From positions 1,116,001-1,180,000 of the forward strand of contig CAWGTV010000001.1 of assembly GCA_963825615.1 (NCBI GenBank): a stretch of 64,000 bases of DNA, given 5' to 3'. The first letter of the stretch is position 1, and each line of letters begins with the position of its first letter. The translations under genes were made by a program, and so were the position numbers. Source of the stretch: JAHEDT01 sp963825615. GTDB taxonomy: Bacteria; Desulfobacterota; Desulfuromonadia; Desulfuromonadales; BM103. The notes below the pieces were generated by a model. The model was not told where the DNA came from. It was given only the letters and a program-made list of their open reading frames with translations, and ran no database searches. Of the stretch, positions 8,696 to 16,540 are shown piece by piece.

Positions 8696-9901
8696 ATGAC
8701 GCCGCTGCAGACGAACACCCCTTCGGGCAACGACCGCAAGATTCACCCTACCGTCTGGGCCCTCGGCTTCGTCAGCCTGTTTATGGACATCTCCTCGGAG
8801 ATCATCCACAGCCTGTTGCCGGTTTTCCTGGTCAGCATCATCGGTGCAACTGTTCAGACCGTAGGCTTGATCGAGGGCGTGGCCGAAGCAACTGCGATGG
8901 TGACCAGGGTTTTTTCCGGGTCCCTCAGCGACTGGCTAGGCAAACGTAAGGGCCTGGCGATAGTCGGTTACGGTCTTGGTGCTTTGAGCAAGCCGCTCTT
9001 TGCCCTGGCTGCCGGCTCGGCAGCAGTTTTTTCGGCACGCTTTATCGACCGCGTCGGCAAAGGCATTCGCGGCGCCCCACGCGATGCCCTGGTTGCCGAC
9101 GTCACACTCCCCGAACAACGAGGGGCTGCGTATGGCCTGCGCCAGTCCCTTGACAGCATTGGCGCTTTTGCCGGGCCTTTGCTGGCAATAGGCCTGATGC
9201 TTCTGAGCGGCAACCAGTTCCGCCTGGTTTTCTGGCTCGCCTTTATCCCAGGTATACTGGCGGTCGCAATGCTTATCTTCGGTGTCAAAGAACCAGCTTC
9301 TTCAGCATGCAAAGGTTTCAGGCTGCCCCTCAGTCGCAGTTCTCTTGACTTGCTCGGTCGGCGCTATTGGCTGGTTGTACTGACAGGGGCGATTTTCACC
9401 CTGGCCCGCTTCAGCGAAGCGTTCCTGTTGTTGCGCGCCGAAAACGTGGGGCTTAATGTCAGCCTCATACCGTTGGCACTGGTGGTGATGAATGTCGCCT
9501 ACAGCCTGACGGCATACCCTGTCGGGCATCTGTCCGACAGGGTTGGCCGGCAGGGGTTGATGGCTATCGGTTTACTGGTCCTCATCGGCTCGGATCTCCT
9601 GCTGGCGCTGGCTGGAAGCGTCTGGGTGGTCCTTGCCGGGGCGGCCTTGTGGGGTTTGCATATGGGGCTGACACAAGGATTGATTTCGGCGCTAGTGGCC
9701 GATGCCGTCCCCCCTGAAGTGCGTGGCACGGCCTTCGGTGTATTCGGCTTGGTCAGCGGCATGGCGCTGCTGTTGGCCAGCCTGCTGGCCGGTTGGTTAT
9801 GGCAGAATTTAGGCGCTCCCGCGACTTTCTGGGGCGGCGCAGTTATTGCCAGCGTTGCCTTGTGTGGGTTTTTAAGCCTGGCTGAGAACGTGCAAGCATA
9901 A
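8696..9901 (+). CDS. MFS transporter
   Basis: A 401-residue major facilitator protein with about twelve hydrophobic helices. The loop between helices 2 and 3 carries the family motif (GSLSDWLGKRKGLA), and GKGIRGAPRDALVADV after helix 4 marks a bacterial subfamily often annotated simply as MFS permease. The matching loop in the second half is GHLSDRVGRQG. Substrate unknown. The frame is open from 8543, but the upstream part is not membrane-like and overlaps a terminator hairpin, so the ATG at 8696 is preferred although no good ribosome-binding site stands before it. It is monocistronic and ends before a hairpin with a T-rich tail. Confidence 0.85.
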   Translation: MTPLQTNTPSGNDRKIHPTVWALGFVSLFMDISSEIIHSLLPVFLVSIIGATVQTVGLIEGVAEATAMVTRVFSGSLSDWLGKRKGLAIVGYGLGALSKPLFALAAGSAAVFSARFIDRVGKGIRGAPRDALVADVTLPEQRGAAYGLRQSLDSIGAFAGPLLAIGLMLLSGNQFRLVFWLAFIPGILAVAMLIFGVKEPASSACKGFRLPLSRSSLDLLGRRYWLVVLTGAIFTLARFSEAFLLLRAENVGLNVSLIPLALVVMNVAYSLTAYPVGHLSDRVGRQGLMAIGLLVLIGSDLLLALAGSVWVVLAGAALWGLHMGLTQGLISALVADAVPPEVRGTAFGVFGLVSGMALLLASLLAGWLWQNLGAPATFWGGAVIASVALCGFLSLAENVQA

Positions 9902-9983
9902 ACGGAAAACGTGGTCACCAATGCTAGAGAGGACGTTTATTTACCGACACATTTCGGCCACTCATTAAGTCGGGGAGTTAAGG

Positions 9984-10022
9984 TGGCCGGGGTTGTCCGA
10001 GGGGCCATATTTTTTTATTTTT
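9984..10022 (+). terminator. Intrinsic terminator after MFS gene
   Basis: Stem TGGCC/GGCCA (9984-9988 with 10003-10007) with further inner G-C pairs, directly followed by TATTTTTTTATTTTT. The position, 83 bp past the MFS stop, fits transcription ending. Confidence 0.7.
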
Positions 10023-10026
10023 CTCC

Positions 10027-10054
10027 TTGACATACCTGACCGAACAAGTAAGAT
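10027..10054 (+). promoter_or_regulatory. Candidate sigma-70 promoter for a small RNA
   Basis: A consensus -35 box TTGACA (10027-10032) and a -10-like TAAGAT (10049-10054) are separated by 16 bases. No open reading frame follows before the terminator at 10112-10148, so the promoter would drive a short non-coding transcript starting near 10061. Confidence 0.45.
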
Positions 10055-10060
10055 ATACAC

Positions 10061-10148
10061 AATAGAACACTCTTCATGTTCTACCTCCTAAGAAAAACCC
10101 ACAAACCCGTTGCCCCACAGTCGCCCTCCTGACTGTGGGGCTTTTTTT
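10061..10148 (+). ncRNA. Candidate small regulatory RNA, about 88 nt
   Basis: The segment lies between the promoter at 10027-10054 and a strong terminator, in a 626-bp gap without genes. It contains no credible coding frame. An unpaired 5' part carries ACCTCCTA at 10083-10090, and the 8-base terminator loop carries CCTCCT again (10125-10130). CCUCCU is complementary to Shine-Dalgarno sequences, the arrangement seen in C-rich sRNAs that block translation starts. This is inference from sequence only; expression has not been shown. Confidence 0.4.
10112..10148 (+). terminator. Strong intrinsic terminator
   Basis: A perfect 11-bp stem (GCCCCACAGTC 10112-10122 with GACTGTGGGGC 10131-10141), 8-base loop and a run of seven T (10142-10148). 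It ends the candidate small RNA. Confidence 0.85.
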
Positions 10149-10527
10149 GCCTCAGCGCAGGCTCTCCAGGCATTCGACAGCAGATAATCAGAGCCCTGCG
10201 CCGACAACGAAAAAAGGGCACTTTCCCGAGTCAAATGCGCCACTGTGTCTAAAAAACCACTCGCTCCTCTTGATGATCAGGAGCATACCCGTTGACACCT
10301 CTTCTTGGACCTGTGCATCGAGGCAGTTCAACACAGTGTAGAAGCAGGTTTCTAGTGCCAAAGGATTGCGCCGGCCTTTGTCTTTTTTACTTTTATTTCA
10401 GCATATTAGGAGAATATCCCGGTTTTGCGTGAAACGCTTCTCGACGAACATGGCACTAGGGTTGCAGATTTATCTCTCCAGCAACTATTGAAATTCAATT
10501 GAAAGCACGATTAAGGAGCAACATTCT
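10149..10527. other. Non-coding stretch upstream of the 10528 gene
   Basis: About 380 bp with no convincing gene. A weak hairpin (CAAAGG 10359-10364 with CCTTTG 10375-10380) followed by TCTTTTTTAC could end some transcript. The region must also contain the promoter for the membrane-protein gene at 10528. Confidence 0.4.
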
Positions 10528-11061
10528 ATGGTCAACCAACTGAAATCCATGATGGGACGCTTGCTCGCGCTGACCTTCCTGTCCCTCTCCCTGTTTTTGG
10601 TCGGCCTTGCCGTCTTCCAATTCTGGGAGGGGCTCAACGAAGGGAAAGAAGTCGTCAACATCCTGATCAAATCGATCAACACCAATATCATCGCTCTGGC
10701 CATCTTCGAACTGGGACTTGGTATCGGCAAGGAGTATGGTAATCATACTGCAGAAGAGGATCACACCTACATGGTGGTTCGCCGCACAATCACACGCTTC
10801 GTCGGTACGGTCTGCATCGCCCTGGTGCTTGAAGGGTTGATCATGATCATCAAATACAGCCAACTCGATCTGGCCGGAAATCTTTTCTACCCTGTCGGTA
10901 TCCTGATCGGATCAAGCGTGCTCCTGGCCGGTACGGGAATCTTCCTACAACTCACACGAGCTGACTGCGAAAAGCAGCAGAACAAATTGCAGTTCCCCCT
11001 AGTCAGACAGGAAACAAAGGAGAGTCAATGTCCGCCCCAAAGGCGTCGCAGCATTCGCTAG
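10528..11061 (+). CDS. Hypothetical membrane protein
   Basis: A 177-residue protein with four likely membrane helices: near 10-30, 45-65 (NIIALAIFELGLGIG), 90-108 (GTVCIALVLEGLIMII) and 117-142 (NLFYPVGILIGSSVLLAGTGIFL). The C-terminal 30 residues are polar and basic. I recognise no catalytic motif and give no function. AAGGAG precedes the ATG at a normal distance. It is followed by the exported dioxygenase-like gene on the same strand after 68 bp. Confidence 0.7.
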   Translation: MVNQLKSMMGRLLALTFLSLSLFLVGLAVFQFWEGLNEGKEVVNILIKSINTNIIALAIFELGLGIGKEYGNHTAEEDHTYMVVRRTITRFVGTVCIALVLEGLIMIIKYSQLDLAGNLFYPVGILIGSSVLLAGTGIFLQLTRADCEKQQNKLQFPLVRQETKESQCPPQRRRSIR

Positions 11062-11129
11062 GGGTGCAGATCTACCTGAGAATTTTTTCCGGAGTTTCAT
11101 GGCGAGGAGAATGCGCTATACTTAAGAAC

Positions 11130-11588
11130 ATGAAGTTCGCACTCTTCCTCTTGTTTCTGCTGATGGTGCCACTGGCTCCCCTGGAGGCTCTTGGGCAATC
11201 AGACCGATGCCCGCCTACACCAGCGGATGCTGACGGGCCGTTCTATCGTCCCGGTGCTCCGGTGCGCAGCAGCATAGGAACGGATTATCTGCTGATGGGA
11301 GAGGTGAAGTCGGCTCTGGACTGTGCTCCGATCGGAGGAGCACAGATTGAGATCTGGATGGCAGGCCCCGCAGGTGTTTACGGCGATTCCTGGCGGGCAA
11401 CAACCTTTGCCCGTCAGGATGGTCGTTATCATTTCTCCAGCCATTTCCCCGGGAACTACGGCAGTCGTCCGCCGCATATCCATTTGATTGTCAATGCCCC
11501 CGGTTTTCATGAACTCATTACCCAGCACTACATGACACCAGGACAAGGCGAGGCCATCTTCGACCTGGTGCTGACTCCTCTCCTGTAA
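11130..11588 (+). CDS. Secreted intradiol-dioxygenase-like protein
   Basis: A 152-residue protein with a signal peptide (KFALFLLFLLMVPLAPLEA) and the beta-sandwich core of the intradiol dioxygenase/protocatechuate 3,4-dioxygenase superfamily: DGPFYRPGAP near 35-44, IEIWMA, DGRYHFSSHFPGNY and the iron-site RPPHIHLIV (His 116 and His 118) with Tyr 110 nearby. Ring-cleaving members bind Fe(III) through two Tyr and two His. It is shorter than true catabolic enzymes and exported, like uncharacterised secreted relatives. The frame is open from 11028, but the signal peptide fixes the start at 11130. No ribosome-binding site precedes it, and a TATACT box ends eight bases upstream, so the message could be leaderless. 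Confidence 0.75.
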   Translation: MKFALFLLFLLMVPLAPLEALGQSDRCPPTPADADGPFYRPGAPVRSSIGTDYLLMGEVKSALDCAPIGGAQIEIWMAGPAGVYGDSWRATTFARQDGRYHFSSHFPGNYGSRPPHIHLIVNAPGFHELITQHYMTPGQGEAIFDLVLTPLL

Positions 11589-11658
11589 ACCCTTCTTGTT
11601 TAAACACAACGGCAAAGTAATGCCACGAAAACTGCCGAATACAATAGTGGCTTGGACT

Positions 11659-11856
11659 TCAGATATTCTGGCCTCCGCTTTTGCGGTCGGGCCAGACTGA
11701 AGCATAGTGTGCGCTGCTGATGATATAGCATGGAATGTCACAGGGCCCGCAACATATGCCATAGGAGTTTCGAACCTTTATACAGGCTGAGTTGGACTCC
11801 GGCAGATAACCGCAATTGGCAAGAGGACATTGCCGTTCATCATATTTGGCGACCAT
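11659..11856 (-). CDS. Small cysteine-rich protein
   Basis: A 65-residue protein with eight Cys, in the order CPLANC, one isolated Cys, then CCGPCDIPC. Spacing of this kind suits a zinc or iron-sulfur site (inference). A near-ideal ribosome-binding site (GGAGGG, about five bases before the ATG) supports translation from 11856. No signal peptide. I do not recognise a named family. It is isolated between two plus-strand genes. Confidence 0.5.
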   Translation of the reverse strand: MVAKYDERQCPLANCGYLPESNSACIKVRNSYGICCGPCDIPCYIISSAHYASVWPDRKSGGQNI

Positions 11857-12178
11857 AGCACCCTCCACTAAAATTGAGACTCTTATATGGATACAACCTG
11901 TCTTTCTGAACCCAGCCGCAACCTCCCAAGTTGTGGCGTCCTTTAGTGCCCTGATATTAGTTTGCCACCGAAAACAGTTTGATTATAATGACAAGATAAT
12001 TGAATTTTAGCTTGCGCATGAGGGCATGCAAGTGGAATCAAAAAACACCCCGCAAAAAAAATTACGCCTGCAGAAAATATCCATTGAAGACCAGCGTCAG
12101 TCACTGCAGAGGCAATTCGGCAAAGATGGACTATAATAGATAGAAACCCAGGCCGCTGACTCTGTAGGGAGGTTGGTT
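11857..12178. other. AT-rich intergenic region
   Basis: 322 bp with no supported gene. It holds the minus-strand promoter for the Cys-rich gene and, at 12132-12137, a perfect TATAAT box for the plus-strand 56-residue gene (no matching -35 box). Confidence 0.4.
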
Positions 12179-12349
12179 ATGATCGATCTCAAACTGAACA
12201 ATAGGGAAAAAAAGATTCTCGATGAAACCTTGGCGCATAGCCTCAGCCAGTTGAGCGACGAAATTTCACACACCGATTCGATTGAATATCGTGAAATGCT
12301 CAAAAAACGTAAAGTGGTCCTGCTGAAGATTCAGGGTTTGCTGCACTAG
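12179..12349 (+). CDS. Conserved-looking 56-residue protein
   Basis: A short gene with GGGAGG six bases before the ATG and a TATAAT box 42 bases upstream. The product is charged and helical (MIDLKLNNREKKILDETL ... SQLSDEISHTDSIEYREMLKKRK), with a heptad-like pattern suggesting a helical hairpin. I have the impression of similar small proteins in Geobacter-group genomes (pattern: L-rich helix, EI-HTDS-EYR), but cannot name a family. Cytoplasmic, no metal motifs. Function unknown. Confidence 0.6.
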   Translation: MIDLKLNNREKKILDETLAHSLSQLSDEISHTDSIEYREMLKKRKVVLLKIQGLLH

Positions 12350-12542
12350 GACAGAGCCTTTGGCTGAAAGCGTAATAGCTGTGCGATACAACCGTTCCAC
12401 CTCTCTGTAATGGCAGGAAGGTTGCGCCACAGATACTGCCGGTTCTGGCGAAGATCAGGCTGGCGATTGAACTACGCCAGTCAAAGGGAATGGTGAGAAT
12501 CACGACCATTCCAATCGAATGAATCCCCAAGAGACGGGACAA

Positions 12543-12573
12543 AAGGGGTTAGCGATAATTTCGCTAACCCCTT
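12543..12573. terminator. Bidirectional terminator beside the tRNA
   Basis: A perfect 12-bp stem (AAGGGGTTAGCG 12543-12554 with 12562-12573) around a 7-base loop. On the minus strand it follows the tRNA 3' end by 9 bp and is flanked by TTTT; on the plus strand it is followed by TTGATTTTCTT. Confidence 0.8.
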
Positions 12574-12581
12574 GATTTTCT

Positions 12582-12657
12582 TGGTGGAGCTGATGAGGAT
12601 CGAACTCACGACCTACGCATTGCGAACGCGTCGCTCTCCCAGCTGAGCTACAGCCCC
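12582..12657 (-). tRNA. tRNA-Ala (anticodon CGC)
   Basis: A 76-nt cloverleaf on the minus strand. The acceptor stem GGGGCTG/CAGCTCC contains the G3:U70 pair that marks alanine tRNAs. D-arm GCTC...GAGC, anticodon stem ACGCG/TGCGT with loop TTCGCAA giving anticodon CGC (reads GCG), T-arm with TTCGATC, discriminator A and an encoded CCA end. It starts only 10 bp after the stop of the MASE3 kinase gene. Confidence 0.95.
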
Positions 12658-12667
12658 GAATAGATCG

Positions 12668-14962
12668 TCAATTTACCTGTTCCTCCTCGTTGCTGTCAAT
12701 CTGCATTCCACCGGGCGGTGTTAACGGCAGAGAAATGATAAAACGCGCCCCTTTCTCACCGTTAATCACCTTGATCTCACCGTGATGATGAGCAATGATC
12801 CGGTGTGAAATGGAGAGGCCAAGGCCGGTGCCCTTGGCAAAGGTCGAAAAGAAGGGGTTGAAGATATTGCGGATGACCTCTGGGCCGATACCGCCACCGG
12901 TATCTTCTACCTCGACCACCACCGCCCTGTCCCCGCGCAAAGACCCGGGCCTGGCCCTGACAGTCAGGACACCGCCGTCCACCATGACCTGGCGGGCATT
13001 GATCATCAGGTTCAGAAAAACCTGGCGCAACTGTTGGCTATCGCCAACCAGCGTTGGCAAATTCTCCGCCAGCTCGCAGACCAGTTCGATTTTCTGGCGC
13101 TGGCAGTGCTCGCCTTCCAGCTCAAAGACCTCCTGCAAGACATCCCTGATGCTGCAATCATCCAGGCAGACCAGTTGTTTCTTGCTGAACGCCAGGATAT
13201 TCCCGAGCATTTCTTCCATACGCCTGACTTCGCGGGCAATGATACCAGCATATTCATTGGCTTTCGGATCGGACAGCTCCTGGCGAGCCAAGCGTTGTGC
13301 AAACCCGCCGATGGACACCAACGGGTTGCGCAGCTCATGTGCAACCTGGGCCGCCATCTCGCCGAGAACGGCCATCTTTTCCCCCTGGATAAGCTGCTCC
13401 TGAACGTTGCGCAGATTGTCATGAGCCATTTCCAGGCGCTTCACCAGGCTGGCGTTATCCAGAGCCGAGCCGGCCTGGCTGGCAAAGAGCTCCAGGTAGC
13501 GCATGCGTGCCGAGGAGATCTCCATCCGGCTTAGCGGATTATCGACGAGCAGGACGCCCATGATCTGGTCGCGCCCGACCAGAGGGGCACAGGCATAGGG
13601 GCCAAGATCGAGAGCGGCGGCAAGCTGCCGGCCTCCCGAGGGCTGTTTTCCCGGCTGCGTGACCAACACCACCCGATTCTCCAGGAAAGCTTTGGCCAAG
13701 GCATTATCCTCCCTATCAAGCAAAAGCCTCTGCTTGATCACCTGCTGATTGAAAGTCGATATGCGTTGCGCCTCGCGGCTCTGCTCGTCAAGATGCACCT
13801 CTTTCCATGCACGGGAGCTCTCTCCCCTAGGCAGAACCAGAGACGCCATCTCCTGTGAAACGCCCAGCATCCCCTGCAGCATACCGGTGCGTTTATTGAC
13901 GGTAAAAAGCGTCGCGCGCTCGAAGCTGCCGACATCGACGTCAGTTGCAGCAGAAAGCGTCAAGTGAGCGAGTTCATCAAGATTTAGCGTGCTGTGCATG
14001 GCCCGTGAAATCCGATAGAGAGACGAGACTTCGCGGTGAGCAATTTCACGCTGTTTTTCTGCTGCCACGCGCCGCTGCAACTCCTGGTTCAACTCCTGGT
14101 ACGACTGCCCCATATCCCGGAACAGCGTAGCGAATGGCGAGTACAGCGTGCCGTCAACCAGGGCAAAGTAAACCATTATGGTACTGCCCAGCTTGAAATA
14201 GTGACCGAGGAAATTCATGAAGCCATAGGCGTCCACATCAAGGGTGAACATCAGCTCCGACAGGATACTCGCACCGATCGCAATAAGCAGTAACGTCACG
14301 ATGTGCCGGCTCAGGAACTCTCTGCGGAGCTGCAGCAGCCAGGCGGCCAGGGCAAGCAAACCGACCAAGGCATATTCATAACTCACCTTGAAAGGGGTCA
14401 GCACCCCATCTTCGACAAAACAAGACGGGCATAACTGAAAAGGCCATATCAAGGCAGAGAGCACAACACCAGCAAGCAGAAAACCGCTCAGCCAGGCCCT
14501 GGCTGAGCAGAGATCCTTGCGCCCCAGGCTGATGGCTGCAGAGAGAAAAGCCGCCGTGCTGAGGGTGCGCGCTGCCAACCATAGCTGTGCTGGTATATTC
14601 GTGCCGGCATTCGGTACAAGCAGCATCCCCTTGTAAGTCAGGGTATGCAGTAGGTCAACTAACCCCGTAGCAAAAAAACCGGTGGCCAAAATGACAAAGA
14701 ACTGGCTGCTGACCAGGCGCCGGGTATTCCAGCCGATAAGAAAAACGGCCGTGAGCAGGACAATGCTGGAGAGTTCTATCAGAGCATGAATGAGGAGGTC
14801 GTTGATGCCGGTCAGCAGGTAAAGCAAAAGGCCGACCAGCAGAAAAACTGCCAGGCCGGCCCTGAAGGACAAATGGTGTGGGATGTTGGACAGTTCGGTG
14901 GCGTAAAGAACGTGCTCCGCTGCCGTTTTTTCGTCAAGAGGATCAGATTGTCCGTCCGGCAC
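12668..14962 (-). CDS. MASE3-GAF sensor histidine kinase
   Basis: A roughly 764-residue kinase. The first 260 residues form a MASE3-type membrane sensor of seven or eight helices (IPHHLSFRAGLAVFLLVGLLL ... LALVDGTLYSPF style ending). A GAF domain occupies about 315-500 (SLYRISRAMHSTLNLDEL ... FASQAGSALDNA). Then come HisKA with the phospho-accepting His in VAHELRNPL, and HATPase_c with DTGGGIGPEVI and GTGLGLSIS. The ligand is unknown. Several GTG codons compete as start; an AGGAGG site best fits the GTG at 14962, while the frame extends to 14971. It follows dksA by about 40 bp on the same strand and precedes tRNA-Ala by 10 bp. No response regulator is adjacent. Confidence 0.88.
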   Translation of the reverse strand: MPDGQSDPLDEKTAAEHVLYATELSNIPHHLSFRAGLAVFLLVGLLLYLLTGINDLLIHALIELSSIVLLTAVFLIGWNTRRLVSSQFFVILATGFFATGLVDLLHTLTYKGMLLVPNAGTNIPAQLWLAARTLSTAAFLSAAISLGRKDLCSARAWLSGFLLAGVVLSALIWPFQLCPSCFVEDGVLTPFKVSYEYALVGLLALAAWLLQLRREFLSRHIVTLLLIAIGASILSELMFTLDVDAYGFMNFLGHYFKLGSTIMVYFALVDGTLYSPFATLFRDMGQSYQELNQELQRRVAAEKQREIAHREVSSLYRISRAMHSTLNLDELAHLTLSAATDVDVGSFERATLFTVNKRTGMLQGMLGVSQEMASLVLPRGESSRAWKEVHLDEQSREAQRISTFNQQVIKQRLLLDREDNALAKAFLENRVVLVTQPGKQPSGGRQLAAALDLGPYACAPLVGRDQIMGVLLVDNPLSRMEISSARMRYLELFASQAGSALDNASLVKRLEMAHDNLRNVQEQLIQGEKMAVLGEMAAQVAHELRNPLVSIGGFAQRLARQELSDPKANEYAGIIAREVRRMEEMLGNILAFSKKQLVCLDDCSIRDVLQEVFELEGEHCQRQKIELVCELAENLPTLVGDSQQLRQVFLNLMINARQVMVDGGVLTVRARPGSLRGDRAVVVEVEDTGGGIGPEVIRNIFNPFFSTFAKGTGLGLSISHRIIAHHHGEIKVINGEKGARFIISLPLTPPGGMQIDSNEEEQVN

Positions 14963-15001
14963 GACCACCACCTCCTGCCTGCCGACGAGAATCGAACCAG
15001 A

Positions 15002-15358
15002 TCAGCCGATTTTTTCCTGACGCTCCTGTTCAGTCTTGCACTCGATGCACAGAGTGGTTACCGGACGCGCTTTCAGGCGAGCTTCGCCGATCTGTTCGCC
15101 ACAGTCCTCGCATTCGCCGAATTCACCGGATTCAATGCGATCAAGAGCTTCGCGAATCTTGGCAATCAGCTTGCGTTCACGATCGCGGATGCGCAACTCG
15201 AAGTTGCGATCAGACTCCAGAGACGCCCGGTCGGTCGGGTCAGGAAAGTTGGTCTTTTCGTCAGTCATTTCGGAAACCGTCTTGTCGGCTTCACGGAGCA
15301 ACTGATCCATCTGTTCCTGAAGCAGCTGACGAAACTCCTCCAATTTGACTTTTTCCAT
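15002..15358 (-). CDS. dksA: DksA/TraR-family zinc-finger transcription factor
   Basis: A 118-residue protein with an N-terminal coiled coil, an acidic DPTDRA tip like the DksA loop that enters the RNA polymerase secondary channel, and a C4 zinc finger (CEDCGEQI ... CIECKTEQ). DksA tunes rRNA and stress promoters together with ppGpp. Length is slightly below the 151 residues of E. coli DksA and matches the shorter delta-proteobacterial forms. GGAG lies upstream of the chosen ATG; a TTG five codons earlier overlaps that site and is unlikely. Downstream is the MASE3 kinase. Confidence 0.88.
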   Translation of the reverse strand: MEKVKLEEFRQLLQEQMDQLLREADKTVSEMTDEKTNFPDPTDRASLESDRNFELRIRDRERKLIAKIREALDRIESGEFGECEDCGEQIGEARLKARPVTTLCIECKTEQERQEKIG

Positions 15359-15431
15359 AAAAAAGCTCCTCAAACTTCAACGGGCACAAATTAAATGAAA
15401 TTGACCGACAAGTCAACCTAAATGCCCATCA

Positions 15432-15950
15432 CTAGTGGAACTGGGCAATCAGAACGTACAGCAGGGCGATTACAGCAAACCACACCGTAAAGACATCTGC
15501 TTGTCTGAGTGGCGGATGCTTGGCCAATTGCGCGGCCTCCTCCGTTACCGCTACCGCGGGGACAGCGTCAACCAGGCATGCGACCAAGGCCGGAAAATCC
15601 CCGTATGAGTTGGAAATAATGAGGAAATCCTCCTCACCGGCCACCAAAGTCATAAACACCCGGCTGCGCACCCGCACGGATTCAAGGCTGGTAACATCGG
15701 CAAAGCGCACCTGGCGCTGCCGAAACGGGCGGAACGCCGTGACGCCATCGTGATCGACGACCAGGCGGCGAAAGGCGGTTTCGACAAACAACACGGTCGG
15801 CGGCACCAACATGACGGCCAAGATGATAATTTTGGCTAGTGGTTGTCCTTGGATAACGCACACCGCCAGCAGGGCAACCATCAACACGATCAACAGTCCC
15901 ATCGGCACCACAAATGCCCGACGAATCACAAAGGTGCGCACCGGGCTCAT
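15432..15950 (-). CDS. Membrane protein with PH-like domain
   Basis: A 172-residue protein with two N-terminal helices (AFVVPMGLLIVLMVALLAVCVI and KIIILAVMLVPPTVLFVETAF) and a central beta-rich part (DHDGVTAFRPFRQRQVRFADVTSLE) resembling the bacterial PH-like domains that follow membrane anchors. A final helix closes the chain. No enzyme motif is visible. Its ATG overlaps the moaC stop codon (ATGA), so the two genes are translationally coupled, although a link to molybdopterin synthesis is not evident from the sequence. Confidence 0.7.
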   Translation of the reverse strand: MSPVRTFVIRRAFVVPMGLLIVLMVALLAVCVIQGQPLAKIIILAVMLVPPTVLFVETAFRRLVVDHDGVTAFRPFRQRQVRFADVTSLESVRVRSRVFMTLVAGEEDFLIISNSYGDFPALVACLVDAVPAVAVTEEAAQLAKHPPLRQADVFTVWFAVIALLYVLIAQFH

Positions 15951-16438
15951 CGGGCCGCCTCACCGGGATTGAGAAAGCGGCCACTGCGGCCGCCCTGCTT
16001 TTCAACCAGGTGAATCTTGCCGATCGTCATGGCCTTGTCGACCGACTTGCACATGTCATAGATGGTCAGAGCGGCCACGGAGACCGCTGTCAGGGCTTCC
16101 ATTTCCACGCCGGTCTGGCCATTGACCTTGACCGTAGCCTCAATACCAACCCGGGCGCTGCTGACATCGGGCGAAAACTCCACGGCGACACTGTTGATCA
16201 GCAGAGGGTGACAGAGCGGGATCAACTCCGGGGTCTTCTTGGCGGCCATGATCCCAGCCAGGCGGGCCACCGCGAAGACGTCCCCCTTGTCCATCCGATT
16301 ATCCAGGATGCGCGCCAGGGTCTCCGGCTGCATGGAGACTTCACCACGGGCCACGGCGACCCGGTGGGTTCTGGCCTTGTCACCGACATCCACCATAATG
16401 GCCTTGCCGTCCTTGTCGAAATGGCTCAAATCAGTCAT
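15947..16438 (-). CDS. moaC: Cyclic pyranopterin monophosphate synthase MoaC
   Basis: A 163-residue MoaC of standard length. It converts the MoaA product (3',8-cyclo-7,8-dihydro-GTP) to cyclic pyranopterin monophosphate in molybdenum cofactor synthesis. Recognisable blocks are MVDVGDKARTHRVAVARG, PLCHPLLI, EATVKVNGQTGVEMEALTAV and ALTIYDMCKSVDKAM, including the catalytic Lys-Asp-containing region. moaA lies about 8 kb downstream on the same strand (24168-25151). It is followed by a 4-bp overlapping membrane-protein gene. Confidence 0.95.
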   Translation of the reverse strand: MTDLSHFDKDGKAIMVDVGDKARTHRVAVARGEVSMQPETLARILDNRMDKGDVFAVARLAGIMAAKKTPELIPLCHPLLINSVAVEFSPDVSSARVGIEATVKVNGQTGVEMEALTAVSVAALTIYDMCKSVDKAMTIGKIHLVEKQGGRSGRFLNPGEAAR

Positions 16439-16508
16439 TGCTCGTTCCTTGCTTCATGAACGCATGGTGCGGTAAAAGCGTCCCACCCATACAGCTGTTT
16501 TTGAATTT

Positions 16509-16540
16509 GTCGCCACGCGCGACTCGCCACGCATCGCGTC
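16509..16540. repeat. GC-rich interspersed repeat, family 2, copy 1
   Basis: Immediately after the radA stop (reading minus strand) comes a run of GCGTGGCGAG/CGCGTGGCGAC units. Related sequence follows the glcD coding region (22298-22376) and the cytochrome stop (24075-24098). Confidence 0.55.

Noticed and set aside
10352..10459. 9-bp inverted repeat CTAGTGCCA ... TGGCACTAG 90 bp apart
   Set aside because: A match of this length is expected by chance in a gap of this size, and the flanks do not extend it.
12300..12542. 80-codon minus-strand frame beside the tRNA
   Set aside because: Overlaps the end of the 56-residue gene and a terminator, has no ribosome-binding site and no recognisable content.
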